64,000 nucleotides of DNA, taken from positions 62,001 through 126,000 of the forward strand of contig JAEPQH010000003.1 of NCBI GenBank assembly GCA_017640605.1, read 5' to 3'. This DNA comes from Balneolaceae bacterium (GTDB lineage Bacteria; Bacteroidota; Rhodothermia; Balneolales; Balneolaceae). The notes below the pieces were generated by a model, which ran no database searches, was not told the DNA's origin, and saw nothing but the letters and a program-made list of their open reading frames with translations. Both the position numbers and the translations under genes were made by a program. Shown here one piece after another: positions 33,972 to 41,754 of the stretch; position 1 is the first letter of the stretch; each line of letters opens with the position of its first letter.

Positions 33972-34721
33972 TTAATTTCCTTTTTCGAAAATTGTAATTG
34001 GCACTTCTCTAATTTGCCCGTTTACATCTCGAAATCTGATGATTATCGTCTTCTCTATAAGATCTTCATCCAGCGTTTCGTATCCTTCCTGTAGTTCTTC
34101 TACTTCATCCGTTGTCAATGTACCAGATTCGATAGAATTTCCGGTTTCATCAACCGAGGCGTACATCTGCTGAAACAAAGAAACCGTTTCGCCGGAATTG
34201 GTAGCTGTTACATCTACTTGGCCTTCTTCAACCCAAACATAACCACGAGCTGTAGAACCAAATCGCGTTCCCTTAACCGAGGCTAGTGATCTTGAAGTAG
34301 AAACCTCGAATGTACCAGAACCTTGTGGTTCAACCTCCAGAAATATTTCACCACTATCGAGATCAATTCGGCGAGTTGTATTTTTAGAATTAGGTTGCTC
34401 TTCTCCACGCACAATTAGCTGAGAAGTCGGTTTCACTTTAGCGATACTGTTATCCATGAACACAACCAAGGCATATCCCTCTGAGTCGGTTTGCAAGGTA
34501 TCACCGTGGAATAGTTTCTCACCGATATTATCCTCTAAACTTAGCTGAAAGGTTTCTTTGTTTAGACTTGCTAGTTCTACATTTGGTTTAAATCTACGAA
34601 CTATTGCAAGTGGTCGTTCCTGCTCGTCAACAGGTTCAGGAACGTATAAATCGCTGGCAAGCATCGTGCCCAACACCACAAATAATATCAACGAAACCGC
34701 TATTGATGTAATTTTTTTCAT
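33972..34721 (-). CDS. FecR-domain protein
   Basis: 249-residue exported protein with an N-terminal hydrophobic segment (IAVSLILFVVLGTMLA, residues 7-22) and a FecR domain at about 60-170: ALVVFMDNSIAKVKPTSQLIV, then RRIDLDSGEIFLEVEPQGSGTFEVSTSRSLASVKGTRFG. In iron transport FecR passes a signal to a sigma factor, but here no sigma factor is near. The domain recurs with CHASE2-type sensors in other genomes, so it may bind the periplasmic part of the downstream cyclase. 11 bases from the secreted-protein gene upstream, 60 bases from the barrel gene downstream. Confidence 0.85.
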   Translation of the reverse strand: MKKITSIAVSLILFVVLGTMLASDLYVPEPVDEQERPLAIVRRFKPNVELASLNKETFQLSLEDNIGEKLFHGDTLQTDSEGYALVVFMDNSIAKVKPTSQLIVRGEEQPNSKNTTRRIDLDSGEIFLEVEPQGSGTFEVSTSRSLASVKGTRFGSTARGYVWVEEGQVDVTATNSGETVSLFQQMYASVDETGNSIESGTLTTDEVEELQEGYETLDEDLIEKTIIIRFRDVNGQIREVPITIFEKGN

Positions 34722-34732
34722 GCTGATTGTAC

Positions 34733-35938
34733 CTAATTATCGCTTATAATTATATCCCCGTCTTCCAGCTTTTGCAGCAATTCTGTAAGCTTTTGGATCC
34801 CTGTAATTCCACTAAATACTTGTTGATCTACCTCAATACTTTCGAAATAAAAACCATCACTTAACATGGTATTATATTCTTCGTCTCCGATTAAAGTTAT
34901 CAGCGCATTCAGTGTTTCTTCGTCAATTTCTTGTGTAGTTACCGAGGTTTCGGTAGATGGATCAACTAAAGAAAACGTCCAAATATCAGACACATATTCT
35001 TCGGTACCTAATGCTGTTTGTACAACGGTAGAAACCTGCCAGAAATAACGCTCGCCGGTAACAAGTGCTTGTGCCCCGCTTGATGGATATTGCAGGTTAT
35101 TACCTTCAACATTTACATCTAGGTATTCAAATTGTAAAAAATCGGCACCACCAGCCGCTGTACTTTTTGCTCCCTCAATTAACGATTCTGGGCTATCCTG
35201 CCCATTATCATTTACTACAATTACACGATATCTGTTGTTCGCATCACCTTCCCAACTAAGTTGTGGATATTGATTGGTGATTGAAACATCTGACCCTACT
35301 TCATCGCCCGGTGTTTTCAAGAATATGGACAATTCATCTACCACCGCGCCTGACTCTGTTCCCCCTAGTTCTACAGTAACATTAGCAAGTTCTTGCTTCC
35401 CACAGGCATTAGTTACCCGCGAAACCTTCGCATTAATGGTATAGATATCATTTGGAAGCGTAGTACCGTCTAAACTTTCCAAAAAGTCTTCCCCTTCAGA
35501 AGTTAAGCCACCATCAAATTTCATGGTTTCGTCTACACCCGGTAATTGTTCGTTATCAATATCATTATTCGTAGCGTATACAACCTGTCGGGGATCTAAA
35601 GTAAATGGATAGGCTGCTTGTTGTGTTAACTCGGCAATAGTACCAACTTGCCCGGCAGTAAACTTAAACTCGAAAAATAAATTAGTTAATAGTTCATCGG
35701 TATTATTAACCATCGTTCCGGACACTAATACAGGGCCGGAACCCCGAGTATCAATTCCTAAACTTGTTAAGCCTAGTACGGACGCATTTTCCAGCACAGG
35801 ACTCAAATTTACTTCAAGTGATAAGCTTCCAGTATCCACACATTGGCTTTGGCCGTGCGCAGAATTTGTTGGAACAATAATAGCTAAAACAGCTAACAAC
35901 GAAGAGAAAACAGTACCCGATCTTAAATTATCAATCAT
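34733..35938 (-). CDS. Secreted protein of unknown function with fibronectin-like region
   Basis: 401 residues; signal peptide with hydrophobic core SSLLAVLAIIVPTNSAHGQ (cleavage near residue 29). The mature N-terminal half (residues 32-190) has two Cys and beta-strand pattern; residues about 215-320 read like a fibronectin-III-type fold (TNQYPQLSWEGDANNRYRVIVVN, GERYFWQVSTVV, DIWTFSLVDP). The C-terminal 70 residues are helical and acidic (TLNALITLIGDEEYNTML). I do not recognise a family. It heads the operon that continues with the FecR protein, the barrel and the CHASE2 cyclase, so it may be the surface-exposed input part. Confidence 0.72.
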   Translation of the reverse strand: MIDNLRSGTVFSSLLAVLAIIVPTNSAHGQSQCVDTGSLSLEVNLSPVLENASVLGLTSLGIDTRGSGPVLVSGTMVNNTDELLTNLFFEFKFTAGQVGTIAELTQQAAYPFTLDPRQVVYATNNDIDNEQLPGVDETMKFDGGLTSEGEDFLESLDGTTLPNDIYTINAKVSRVTNACGKQELANVTVELGGTESGAVVDELSIFLKTPGDEVGSDVSITNQYPQLSWEGDANNRYRVIVVNDNGQDSPESLIEGAKSTAAGGADFLQFEYLDVNVEGNNLQYPSSGAQALVTGERYFWQVSTVVQTALGTEEYVSDIWTFSLVDPSTETSVTTQEIDEETLNALITLIGDEEYNTMLSDGFYFESIEVDQQVFSGITGIQKLTELLQKLEDGDIIISDN

Positions 35939-36013
35939 ATGACTCTCGTGTATTTATAGTGAGTACTAAATATGAAACGATGTTTTTTTACAAACAATTA
36001 GAATTACACAAAC

Positions 36014-36048
36014 AAAAAAAGCCCTTATTGTGGTAAATAAGGGCTTTT
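36014..36048 (-). terminator. Intrinsic terminator of the tRNA-Ala gene
   Basis: Minus strand AAAAGCCCTTATT-TACCAC-AATAAGGGCTTTT is a perfect 13-pair stem followed by a T-run (36014-36020). It starts two bases after the tRNA 3' end. Confidence 0.9.
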
Positions 36049-36049
36049 G

Positions 36050-36124
36050 TGGAGCTATGGGGATTCGAACCCCAGACCTTCGCGCTGCCAGCGCGACGCT
36101 CTAGCCAGCTGAGCTATAGCCCCC
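36050..36124 (-). tRNA. tRNA-Ala (anticodon GGC)
   Basis: Cloverleaf folds fully: acceptor GGGGCTA with TAGCTCC, D-stem GCTC/GAGC, anticodon stem TCGCG/CGCGA enclosing loop CTGGCAG with anticodon GGC, and T-arm with GTTCGAAT. Discriminator base is A; the CCA end is not encoded. It is transcribed on the minus strand from a TATATTTG box and ends in a strong terminator. Confidence 0.97.
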
Positions 36125-36137
36125 AAACAAAGAGTGG

Positions 36138-36145
36138 CAAATATA
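36138..36145 (-). promoter_or_regulatory. -7 box of the tRNA-Ala gene
   Basis: TATATTTG on the minus strand matches the Bacteroidota -7 consensus TAnnTTTG exactly and lies 13 bases before the mature 5' end of the tRNA. No equally good -33 element was seen. Confidence 0.65.
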
Positions 36146-36257
36146 AACTCGTTTTAAAATTAATCCTAGTTTGTTTTTCTTTTTTGTTTGATAGAGCCTT
36201 CAGTATCACTATTTTCACGAGCAATATTTAAAAAATCTCATTCAAAACTAAAAGAAT

Positions 36258-36269
36258 AGGAGTCCTCCT
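36258..36269 (+). promoter_or_regulatory. Shine-Dalgarno inside a palindrome before the OmpA gene
   Basis: AGGAGTCCTCCT stands four bases upstream of the start codon at 36273. Its AGGAG is a strong ribosome site, rare in this window, but it is exactly complementary to the CTCCT that follows, so it could be masked in the RNA. Confidence 0.45.
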
Positions 36270-36272
36270 AAC

Positions 36273-37181
36273 ATGAAACGCACATTCCACCTTCTTTTTT
36301 TAACTCTATTCTTATCAGCTGGTGTTCTTACCCAGTATGGTTGTGGGTCGAGCGAATCTACCCCGCCGGTACCTGTTGATTCAGATGGAGACGGACTAAC
36401 TGACGATCAAGAAATCGAATTAGGGCTAGATCCAATGTCGGCCGATTTTGACGACGATGGACTTACCGATGGTGAAGAAATCAACGAATATAACACCGAT
36501 CCAAAAAATCCTGATACCGATGGAGATGGACTATCTGATGGTGACGAAGTAAATACTTATGGCACCGACCCTAACAATGTAGATTCAGATGGCGATGGTC
36601 TTAGCGATTACGACGAGATTATCACTTACAAAACCGATCCAAACAACGCTAATGGCGACGCAGACGGCGACGGTGTTTCTGATGTAGATGAAATTAACAC
36701 CTACAACACTGATCCTACCAATGCTGATTCTGATGGAGACGGCTTCACTGACGGTCAAGAAATTGATATGGGTACCAATCCAAATGATGGAAGTGATCCG
36801 GTATTTGTTAGCGGTGACGATCTAGGTACTATCAACTTTAACTTCGATCGTTCTAACATCACTGATGCAGCCGCTCAGATCCTTGCCGACAATGTTGAAG
36901 TACTTATGAATGCTCCTGCATTCCGAGTTCGTGTTGACGCTTACACCGATCACGTAGGTGGCGACCAATACAACTTACGATTGAGCCTTCGCCGCGCAGC
37001 TTCTGTTGTAGATTTCTACAAGAGCAATGGAATTGCTGAAGACAGAATCGAATCAAGAGGCTTAGGTAAAGCTCCAGTTGAGTGTTCTGCTTCTGAAAAA
37101 GAGCCTAACAACGGTTGCGAGAAAAACAGACGCGCTGAATCAAATCCAATTAGTACGCTAAAGTACTCTCCTGATATGTAA
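36273..37181 (+). CDS. OmpA-family protein with calcium-binding (thrombospondin type 3) repeats
   Basis: 302 residues. N-terminal hydrophobic signal, then Cys24 preceded by QYG, a poor lipobox, so a lipoprotein is possible but unproven. Residues 36-174 hold six Asp-rich TSP3 repeats of the form DSDGDGLxDxxE-x-TDPxN that bind calcium. Residues about 183-295 are an OmpA-like peptidoglycan-binding domain: [50 protein letters not shown], and CEKNRRAES, with two Cys that may form a disulfide. Such proteins link the outer membrane to peptidoglycan. Single gene with its own terminator. Confidence 0.9.
   Translation: MKRTFHLLFLTLFLSAGVLTQYGCGSSESTPPVPVDSDGDGLTDDQEIELGLDPMSADFDDDGLTDGEEINEYNTDPKNPDTDGDGLSDGDEVNTYGTDPNNVDSDGDGLSDYDEIITYKTDPNNANGDADGDGVSDVDEINTYNTDPTNADSDGDGFTDGQEIDMGTNPNDGSDPVFVSGDDLGTINFNFDRSNITDAAAQILADNVEVLMNAPAFRVRVDAYTDHVGGDQYNLRLSLRRAASVVDFYKSNGIAEDRIESRGLGKAPVECSASEKEPNNGCEKNRRAESNPISTLKYSPDM
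36378..36794 (+). repeat. Six TSP3-type repeats within the OmpA gene
   Basis: Tandem coding repeats of about 23 codons rich in GAT/GAC/GGT, each giving D-x-D-G-D-G and TDP motifs. The DNA copies have diverged at the third codon position, so the repeat is kept at the protein level rather than arising from recent duplication. Confidence 0.85.
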
Positions 37182-37204
37182 GAATAGTATCAGTAAGTAA
37201 TTTA

Positions 37205-37236
37205 AACCAGCTCAACTAACCTGAGCTGGTTTTTTT
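37205..37236 (+). terminator. Intrinsic terminator after the OmpA gene
   Basis: AACCAGCTCA-ACTAACC-TGAGCTGGTT followed by six T. Ten-pair stem, 24 bases after the stop codon, and seven bases before the convergent DUF5686 stop. Confidence 0.88.
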
Positions 37237-37242
37237 ATGCCT

Positions 37243-39693
37243 TTAAAATAATCGTGATAGTGCAATTCCCGGATAGAAACCCGGCTCATCCAATCGATAG
37301 GCTAAATCCACCCTAAATAAACTGAAGATATTACTAATAGATACACCAACTTCTGAGTGTGGTGAGTTAGCATTAGATGGTAAGTAGCCAAGATTACTTA
37401 AGAAAAACTGTTGCTGTGTATCCGGCATCCAGGTTTGGCCTACACCACCAAAAGCTATCAAGCTTATTCCACTTTTTGCGGCATTTGGTATACCAAGCAA
37501 CTCAAACGGTGTAGAGCGAAAGTTATGTTCTGCATGAATGGCGGCGTAGGAAGCTCCTTCGTAGGGCACATAACGCTTTGATCGAAATGCACCAAATGGC
37601 GTAAAATAACCCAAAGCTGCATCAAGCACGCCATTTTTCTGTACAGGTAGCTCGCCTATAAATGTGCCTGCATTAATACGAATATCTAACGAATTTGGGA
37701 TGAACCTACGCTGGTAAAAAGTAGAGTATCTGCGATATATATCGATGCTAAAGCGGGTAAAATCCCAATCACTTCCAAATGCGGTTAGCGATTGTTCCAG
37801 CTCGAGCTTAATATTATCTGCTCCAATTACGCCCCAAGCTTCCGCGCCTTCGCCCGATTCGTAGCTAATCGTAAGTGAACTTAACGTGCCTTCTTGTACT
37901 GCAGGATTGAAACGTTGATTAAAACTGGAGGCCAATAAATCATAACTCGTTTTAAAATCGATACTAGAATGTTCTTCATATTTGAACCGAGCGTTTACTG
38001 ATCTGTTATATCCTTTTAAAGCGTAAGCGCCTCCAATAAACCCACCTTCGATTCGGAAATAATCGAAGTAATCAGAATAGCCAAACAAAGGCATGGTACT
38101 CAAGATTTCTTTATTGAATAAGTCGGAATTATATCTGGTTTCCGTCTTAAAATTGTACCCGGCTATCAATGCCAATCGTCTAGAATTTGATAATGGCCAC
38201 CAACTAATATCTGCTCCATGGCTTAATTCTTCATGTCCCAAACTGTAGCCAACTCTTAACCGCGATCTTAACCTCCGGTCTAAATATCTTTTTTCATGCT
38301 CCAGTCCACCAAAAAATGCATCTACCCGATTAAACCTGGCATTTATAGAAGTATTTCTGCGTAATCTTTCAAATACTGACGGCTCTTTAGGCTCTCGGTA
38401 TGTAGTTTGAGTTCCATCCGAATTTGTTTCAACCCTTACTGATACATCACTATCGCTATCATCTTCATCATCTAAATCGAGAAATCGGGTTAAAAAACCT
38501 TTGGGCTTGAACGCTTTTTCTAGGGTAGCGGTACTGTCTAAGGTATCATAAGCTTCCAGTTCAACTTTAGATAATGGCACTACATCAACAGTTGCCGTAA
38601 AGAGTGAATCCGTTTTATCAATAGTTGTAGAATCAACCGAAAACCAATTCTGATCCGTAAAAATTGAATCAGGAATATCAGTGTTTACTTTATAATCGTT
38701 GAGTTTAGAAACTTGTTTAAAACCGATTGGTGGAAATCTAAGTCCGGGCACTCCAACTTCAACCGTACCCTCCATTCGAAAATCAACCGGTAACCAATAA
38801 TCTCCCCCAAAATTGCTGAACTGTTGCTCGTAATACATATTAAATTCCTGAACGGGTGGCGGAAACACAATTACCGAATTTGGTCTCAATCGCACTGATA
38901 CGAGCGCATAGTCTTCGTCTTGCACAAATATGGTGCCTTCAAACAACGGTTGTAATTTTCTTTTTGATGTTACATCAATTTCGAAGATTACTTTGTCATC
39001 GATTTTGGTGAAATTCACCAACTCAAAGTTATAAAAACTTAGTGCTCTGGGATGTGTTACTCCAACCACATCAAATTCCACGATTTCGAGATTGTCGTCG
39101 TAGAAATTCGGCAAATAACTTACCCCTGCAAAGTTATCACTGCCTTCAATATTCGCTGTTTGCCGGCGTGATTTTAGTATTTCTCTATTCCCTAATTCCT
39201 TATCCCAATATGCTTGCGAAATACTTTCTGTAATCGAAACAATTGATGTATCAGTCTTTAATTGTTGCCGGCTATATGCATCTACCGTATAATTTTTCAG
39301 ATTCTCTCTCCAGATTTGCTTCCTACGGATCACCTCTTTCATAATCGAAATAGCAGGATCTTCTCCGGTTACCGTTATTTCCTGCATTTCCAGAAATGCC
39401 TCTTCCATCAAAAAATCCAGCGGATCTTGATGACCTTCTTGAATTGTGATTTCGTTGGTTTTGTAACCAAGATACCGCACAACAATAGTTGAAGGGAATT
39501 CGGAAACTGATAACGTAAATTCGCCATCTGCATTCGCAATAGTTCCTTTGTAGGTATCTTTTATTATGATGTGAGCAGCAGCTAATGGCTCAAGAGTTTG
39601 AGCGTCTACTACTTTCCCAGAGATCACATTTTGTGCTTGTGATGAAGCCGTTAACAATACAATTGTAAAACAGAGCCCTAAAAGTCGTTGCAT
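37243..39693 (-). CDS. DUF5686 outer-membrane protein with carboxypeptidase-regulatory-like domain
   Basis: 816 residues; signal peptide 1-20 (LTASSQAQ). Residues 22-105 are a CarboxypepD_reg-like beta-sandwich (VISGKVVDAQTLEPLAAAHIIIKDTYKGTIANADGEFTL, then VVRYLGYKTNEITI), as found at the N-terminus of many Bacteroidota surface receptors. The body matches DUF5686: AISIMKEVIRRKQIWRENLKNYTVDAYSRQQLK near residue 115, FEGTIFVQDEDYALVSVRLRPN around 255, and a C-terminal barrel ending LDEPGFYPGIALSRLF. No TonB plug. Function unknown; probably an outer-membrane assembly or transport protein. Convergent with the OmpA gene. Confidence 0.85.
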   Translation of the reverse strand: MQRLLGLCFTIVLLTASSQAQNVISGKVVDAQTLEPLAAAHIIIKDTYKGTIANADGEFTLSVSEFPSTIVVRYLGYKTNEITIQEGHQDPLDFLMEEAFLEMQEITVTGEDPAISIMKEVIRRKQIWRENLKNYTVDAYSRQQLKTDTSIVSITESISQAYWDKELGNREILKSRRQTANIEGSDNFAGVSYLPNFYDDNLEIVEFDVVGVTHPRALSFYNFELVNFTKIDDKVIFEIDVTSKRKLQPLFEGTIFVQDEDYALVSVRLRPNSVIVFPPPVQEFNMYYEQQFSNFGGDYWLPVDFRMEGTVEVGVPGLRFPPIGFKQVSKLNDYKVNTDIPDSIFTDQNWFSVDSTTIDKTDSLFTATVDVVPLSKVELEAYDTLDSTATLEKAFKPKGFLTRFLDLDDEDDSDSDVSVRVETNSDGTQTTYREPKEPSVFERLRRNTSINARFNRVDAFFGGLEHEKRYLDRRLRSRLRVGYSLGHEELSHGADISWWPLSNSRRLALIAGYNFKTETRYNSDLFNKEILSTMPLFGYSDYFDYFRIEGGFIGGAYALKGYNRSVNARFKYEEHSSIDFKTSYDLLASSFNQRFNPAVQEGTLSSLTISYESGEGAEAWGVIGADNIKLELEQSLTAFGSDWDFTRFSIDIYRRYSTFYQRRFIPNSLDIRINAGTFIGELPVQKNGVLDAALGYFTPFGAFRSKRYVPYEGASYAAIHAEHNFRSTPFELLGIPNAAKSGISLIAFGGVGQTWMPDTQQQFFLSNLGYLPSNANSPHSEVGVSISNIFSLFRVDLAYRLDEPGFYPGIALSRLF

Positions 39694-39797
39694 GTGTATG
39701 ATTTAATTCGTTGAAACTAACGCATCCACTACTTAAATAATGCTCAAATGTTTCACCAAATTTGACCAGCCTTTAGTTTCCTGATCCAATCTTCGCG

Positions 39798-40085
39798 TCA
39801 ACGCTTATCTCCCTTGTTAAAAATAAGGCCAAGAATTGCAGTAAATAATGCCGCGCCAATAATCGACCAAATGATAGGGAATGGCTGATTATCGATGGTG
39901 ATAGTCCATAACTGAGGAAACTCAAGTTCAACGGCAATCCATTTCCCAATTATCGCTCCAATAAAGCCAACAATGGCAGACATTAAACATCCACCACTTC
40001 CAAGTTTAAAGCCTCCAATGCTTTGCCCAATTCCTCCACAGATAGAGGCAATAGCCACAAGTATCAAAAAATCAAAAATTCCCAT
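39798..40085 (-). CDS. GlsB/YeaQ/YmgE-family small membrane protein
   Basis: 95 residues with three membrane segments: DFLILVAIASICGGIGQSIGG, GGCLMSAIVGFIGAIIGKWIAVEL and IIWSIIGAALFTAILGLIF. The GG-rich first two helices and GAIIGKWIA pattern match the transglycosylase-associated / GlsB family, linked to general stress responses in several bacteria; the biochemical role is not known. It is 104 bases from the DUF5686 gene and divergent from the SPOR lipoprotein gene. Confidence 0.82.
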   Translation of the reverse strand: MGIFDFLILVAIASICGGIGQSIGGFKLGSGGCLMSAIVGFIGAIIGKWIAVELEFPQLWTITIDNQPFPIIWSIIGAALFTAILGLIFNKGDKR

Positions 40086-40241
40086 AACGCTATTTTTAAA
40101 TTTAGTGAGTCTTTAAACGTAGTAATCATAACTCGGTTACACAAAGCAATCTATGCTATTCCTTATTTGTTAAACACGAAGGTAAAATGTAAGTTAACAT
40201 TAAGTCTCAGACAGCTCTTTATTAAACAAATTTTCGGAAAT

Positions 40242-40730
40242 ATGAAGAACGTACACATCTTCTCACTATCCTTAGTGATGCTTTTCTTTTCACTAGCGGC
40301 CTGCGGTGAAAGTGAAGAAGAACGCCAAGCTCGCTTGCAAGCCTATCAAGATTCGTTGCGAGCAGTAGAACAGGCTAAAGTAGCAGAAATGATGGCCCAG
40401 ATGCAGGACTCCATCGATGCTGCCGAGGCCGAAGAAATGCCAATGGAAGAAGAGCCGGAATCTACTTCTACTGGATTAGTAGAAGACGGTAATTTTGTAG
40501 TACAGGTTGGCGCATGGCGATCGGAAGAAAAAGCACAGTCTTTTGTAAATAAATGGGCCGATAGAAATTACCCCAATGCTTATGTAGTAAAAATTGGGGA
40601 TGAAGCTACCGGCGATGTATGGTTTAGAGTTCGCGTTGGCGACTTTAATACCAAATCGGAAGCAGAAAATTTTGGTGTTGAACTCTCTTCAGAAATCAAC
40701 TCCGGCTATTGGGTAGCAACTAAAAATTAA
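40242..40730 (+). CDS. SPOR-domain lipoprotein
   Basis: 162 residues. Signal peptide with a good lipobox, SLAAC (Cys21). A charged Glu/Ala/Met-rich linker (about 25-80, including an acidic EEMPMEEEPES) leads to a C-terminal SPOR domain at about 88-162: NFVVQVGAWRSEEKAQSFVNKWADRNYPNAYVV, then WFRVRVGDFNTKSEAENFGVEL. SPOR domains bind denuded glycan strands at division septa. The frame is open back to 40023, but the ATG at 40242 is the one followed by the signal peptide. A terminator follows about 94 bases after the stop. Confidence 0.9.
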   Translation: MKNVHIFSLSLVMLFFSLAACGESEEERQARLQAYQDSLRAVEQAKVAEMMAQMQDSIDAAEAEEMPMEEEPESTSTGLVEDGNFVVQVGAWRSEEKAQSFVNKWADRNYPNAYVVKIGDEATGDVWFRVRVGDFNTKSEAENFGVELSSEINSGYWVATKN

Positions 40731-40823
40731 GCTCTTAAGGAGTTTAAAATTTATAGTTGTAACTGTGCCATGCATTTACGTAATTGAAATACGCTCAAGT
40801 AGCGTCTCTCTTGATGAATAGTC

Positions 40824-40864
40824 AGCCCCGTACATTCGAAAAATGTGCGGGGCTATTTTTTTTT
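40824..40864 (+). terminator. Intrinsic terminator downstream of the SPOR gene
   Basis: AGCCCCGTACATT-CGAAA-AATGTGCGGGGCT (one G-U pair) followed by A and nine T. Strong 13-pair stem. It lies 94 bases after the SPOR stop; the stretch between holds nothing else recognisable. Confidence 0.9.
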
Positions 40865-40976
40865 GAATCTTTTTTTTATTGATTCGTACAAGGCGTGTCC
40901 GTGATTTATTTTTCTAATTCTCGGGATAACGTTATAATCCGCATCAATACATCAACAACATTTTAACACCAGCGAA

Positions 40977-41318
40977 ATGAAAAATTTCAGCATCGCAAAG
41001 CGGCAGGTCGACCAAATTAGTGTGCTTGATATAAGCGGAGAGCTTGATGCGCATACCGCATCACAATTAGAGAATTCACTAAAAGCACTTATAGAATCCA
41101 AAAACATCAAGATTATTGTAAACTGTGCAAAACTCGATTATATAGCGAGTGCGGGGCTCGGGGTATTTATGGCATACATAGAAGATGTTAGAGGCTTAGG
41201 TGGCGACATTAAATTATCCAACATGAACGACCGGGTGTATAATGTTTTCGATTTATTAGGATTTCCAACTTTATACGACATAGTAGATGACGAGCGCGAT
41301 GCAGTAAACGCATTTTAA
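40977..41318 (+). CDS. rsbV: STAS-domain anti-anti-sigma factor
   Basis: 113-residue single STAS domain: QISVLDISGELDAHTASQLENSL then KIIVNCAKLDYIASAGLGVFM. Ser58 in YIASAG is at the phosphorylation site used by SpoIIAA/RsbV. In partner switching the unphosphorylated form binds the kinase (next gene) and frees its sigma factor; phosphorylation by the kinase and dephosphorylation by the PP2C phosphatase (third gene) set the state. Ten bases separate it from the kinase gene. Confidence 0.9.
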   Translation: MKNFSIAKRQVDQISVLDISGELDAHTASQLENSLKALIESKNIKIIVNCAKLDYIASAGLGVFMAYIEDVRGLGGDIKLSNMNDRVYNVFDLLGFPTLYDIVDDERDAVNAF

Positions 41319-41328
41319 AAAACAGGCA

Positions 41329-41748
41329 GTGGCAGGCACAAAAAAATATACACTCTCCGTCGACTCCTCAACCAAACATTTGAGTGAGGTACGAGACTTT
41401 GTTGCGGAGCACGCTCAAAATGTTGGGTTATCGGAAAAAGATATTTCTGAAATCCGCCTAGCTGTTGATGAAGCTTTCACCAACATTATAAAACATGCCT
41501 ACAAAAACAGACCTTCTAAGCCGGTTAAAATTGAAGTTGGTGTAGATTCAAAAAAACTCTGGATTTCCATTATGGATGAGGGAGAGAGTTTTAAACCCGA
41601 CGAATACAAAGCTCCCGACATCCTAAAACGAATTAAAAATAAACAGCGTGGCGGTATGGGTGTATTTTTAATTCAAAAGCTGATGGATCAGGTGCAATAT
41701 AACCGCAAAGGCACTCTGAATGAGATCAGAATGGTTAAACACCTTTGA
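41329..41748 (+). CDS. rsbW: RsbW-like anti-sigma kinase
   Basis: 139-residue HATPase_c_2 protein of the serine-protein-kinase/anti-sigma family. N-box: EIRLAVDEAFTNIIKHAYKNRP, around residues 44-65; G1-type box ISIMDEGESFKPDEY; G2-type box RGGMGVFLIQKLMD. The start is GTG at 41329, MAGTKKYTLSVDS, ten bases after rsbV; there is no ATG before the conserved part. Expected to phosphorylate the STAS protein and to bind either a sigma factor or another regulator not encoded here. Confidence 0.9.
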   Translation: MAGTKKYTLSVDSSTKHLSEVRDFVAEHAQNVGLSEKDISEIRLAVDEAFTNIIKHAYKNRPSKPVKIEVGVDSKKLWISIMDEGESFKPDEYKAPDILKRIKNKQRGGMGVFLIQKLMDQVQYNRKGTLNEIRMVKHL

Positions 41749-41754
41749 GATCCC

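Noticed and set aside
36378..36794. Regularly spaced repeats considered as a CRISPR or minisatellite
   Set aside because: Repeats are coding, about 23 codons each, with diverged third positions and the TSP3 calcium-binding pattern.
40023..40241. Upstream part of the open frame before the SPOR lipoprotein
   Set aside because: It overlaps the divergent GlsB-type gene, and the ATG at 40242 is followed directly by a proper lipoprotein signal.
40731..40823. 94-base stretch between the SPOR stop and its terminator, considered as a small RNA
   Set aside because: No promoter, conserved fold or frame was seen; it is most simply the 3' untranslated end of the SPOR transcript.
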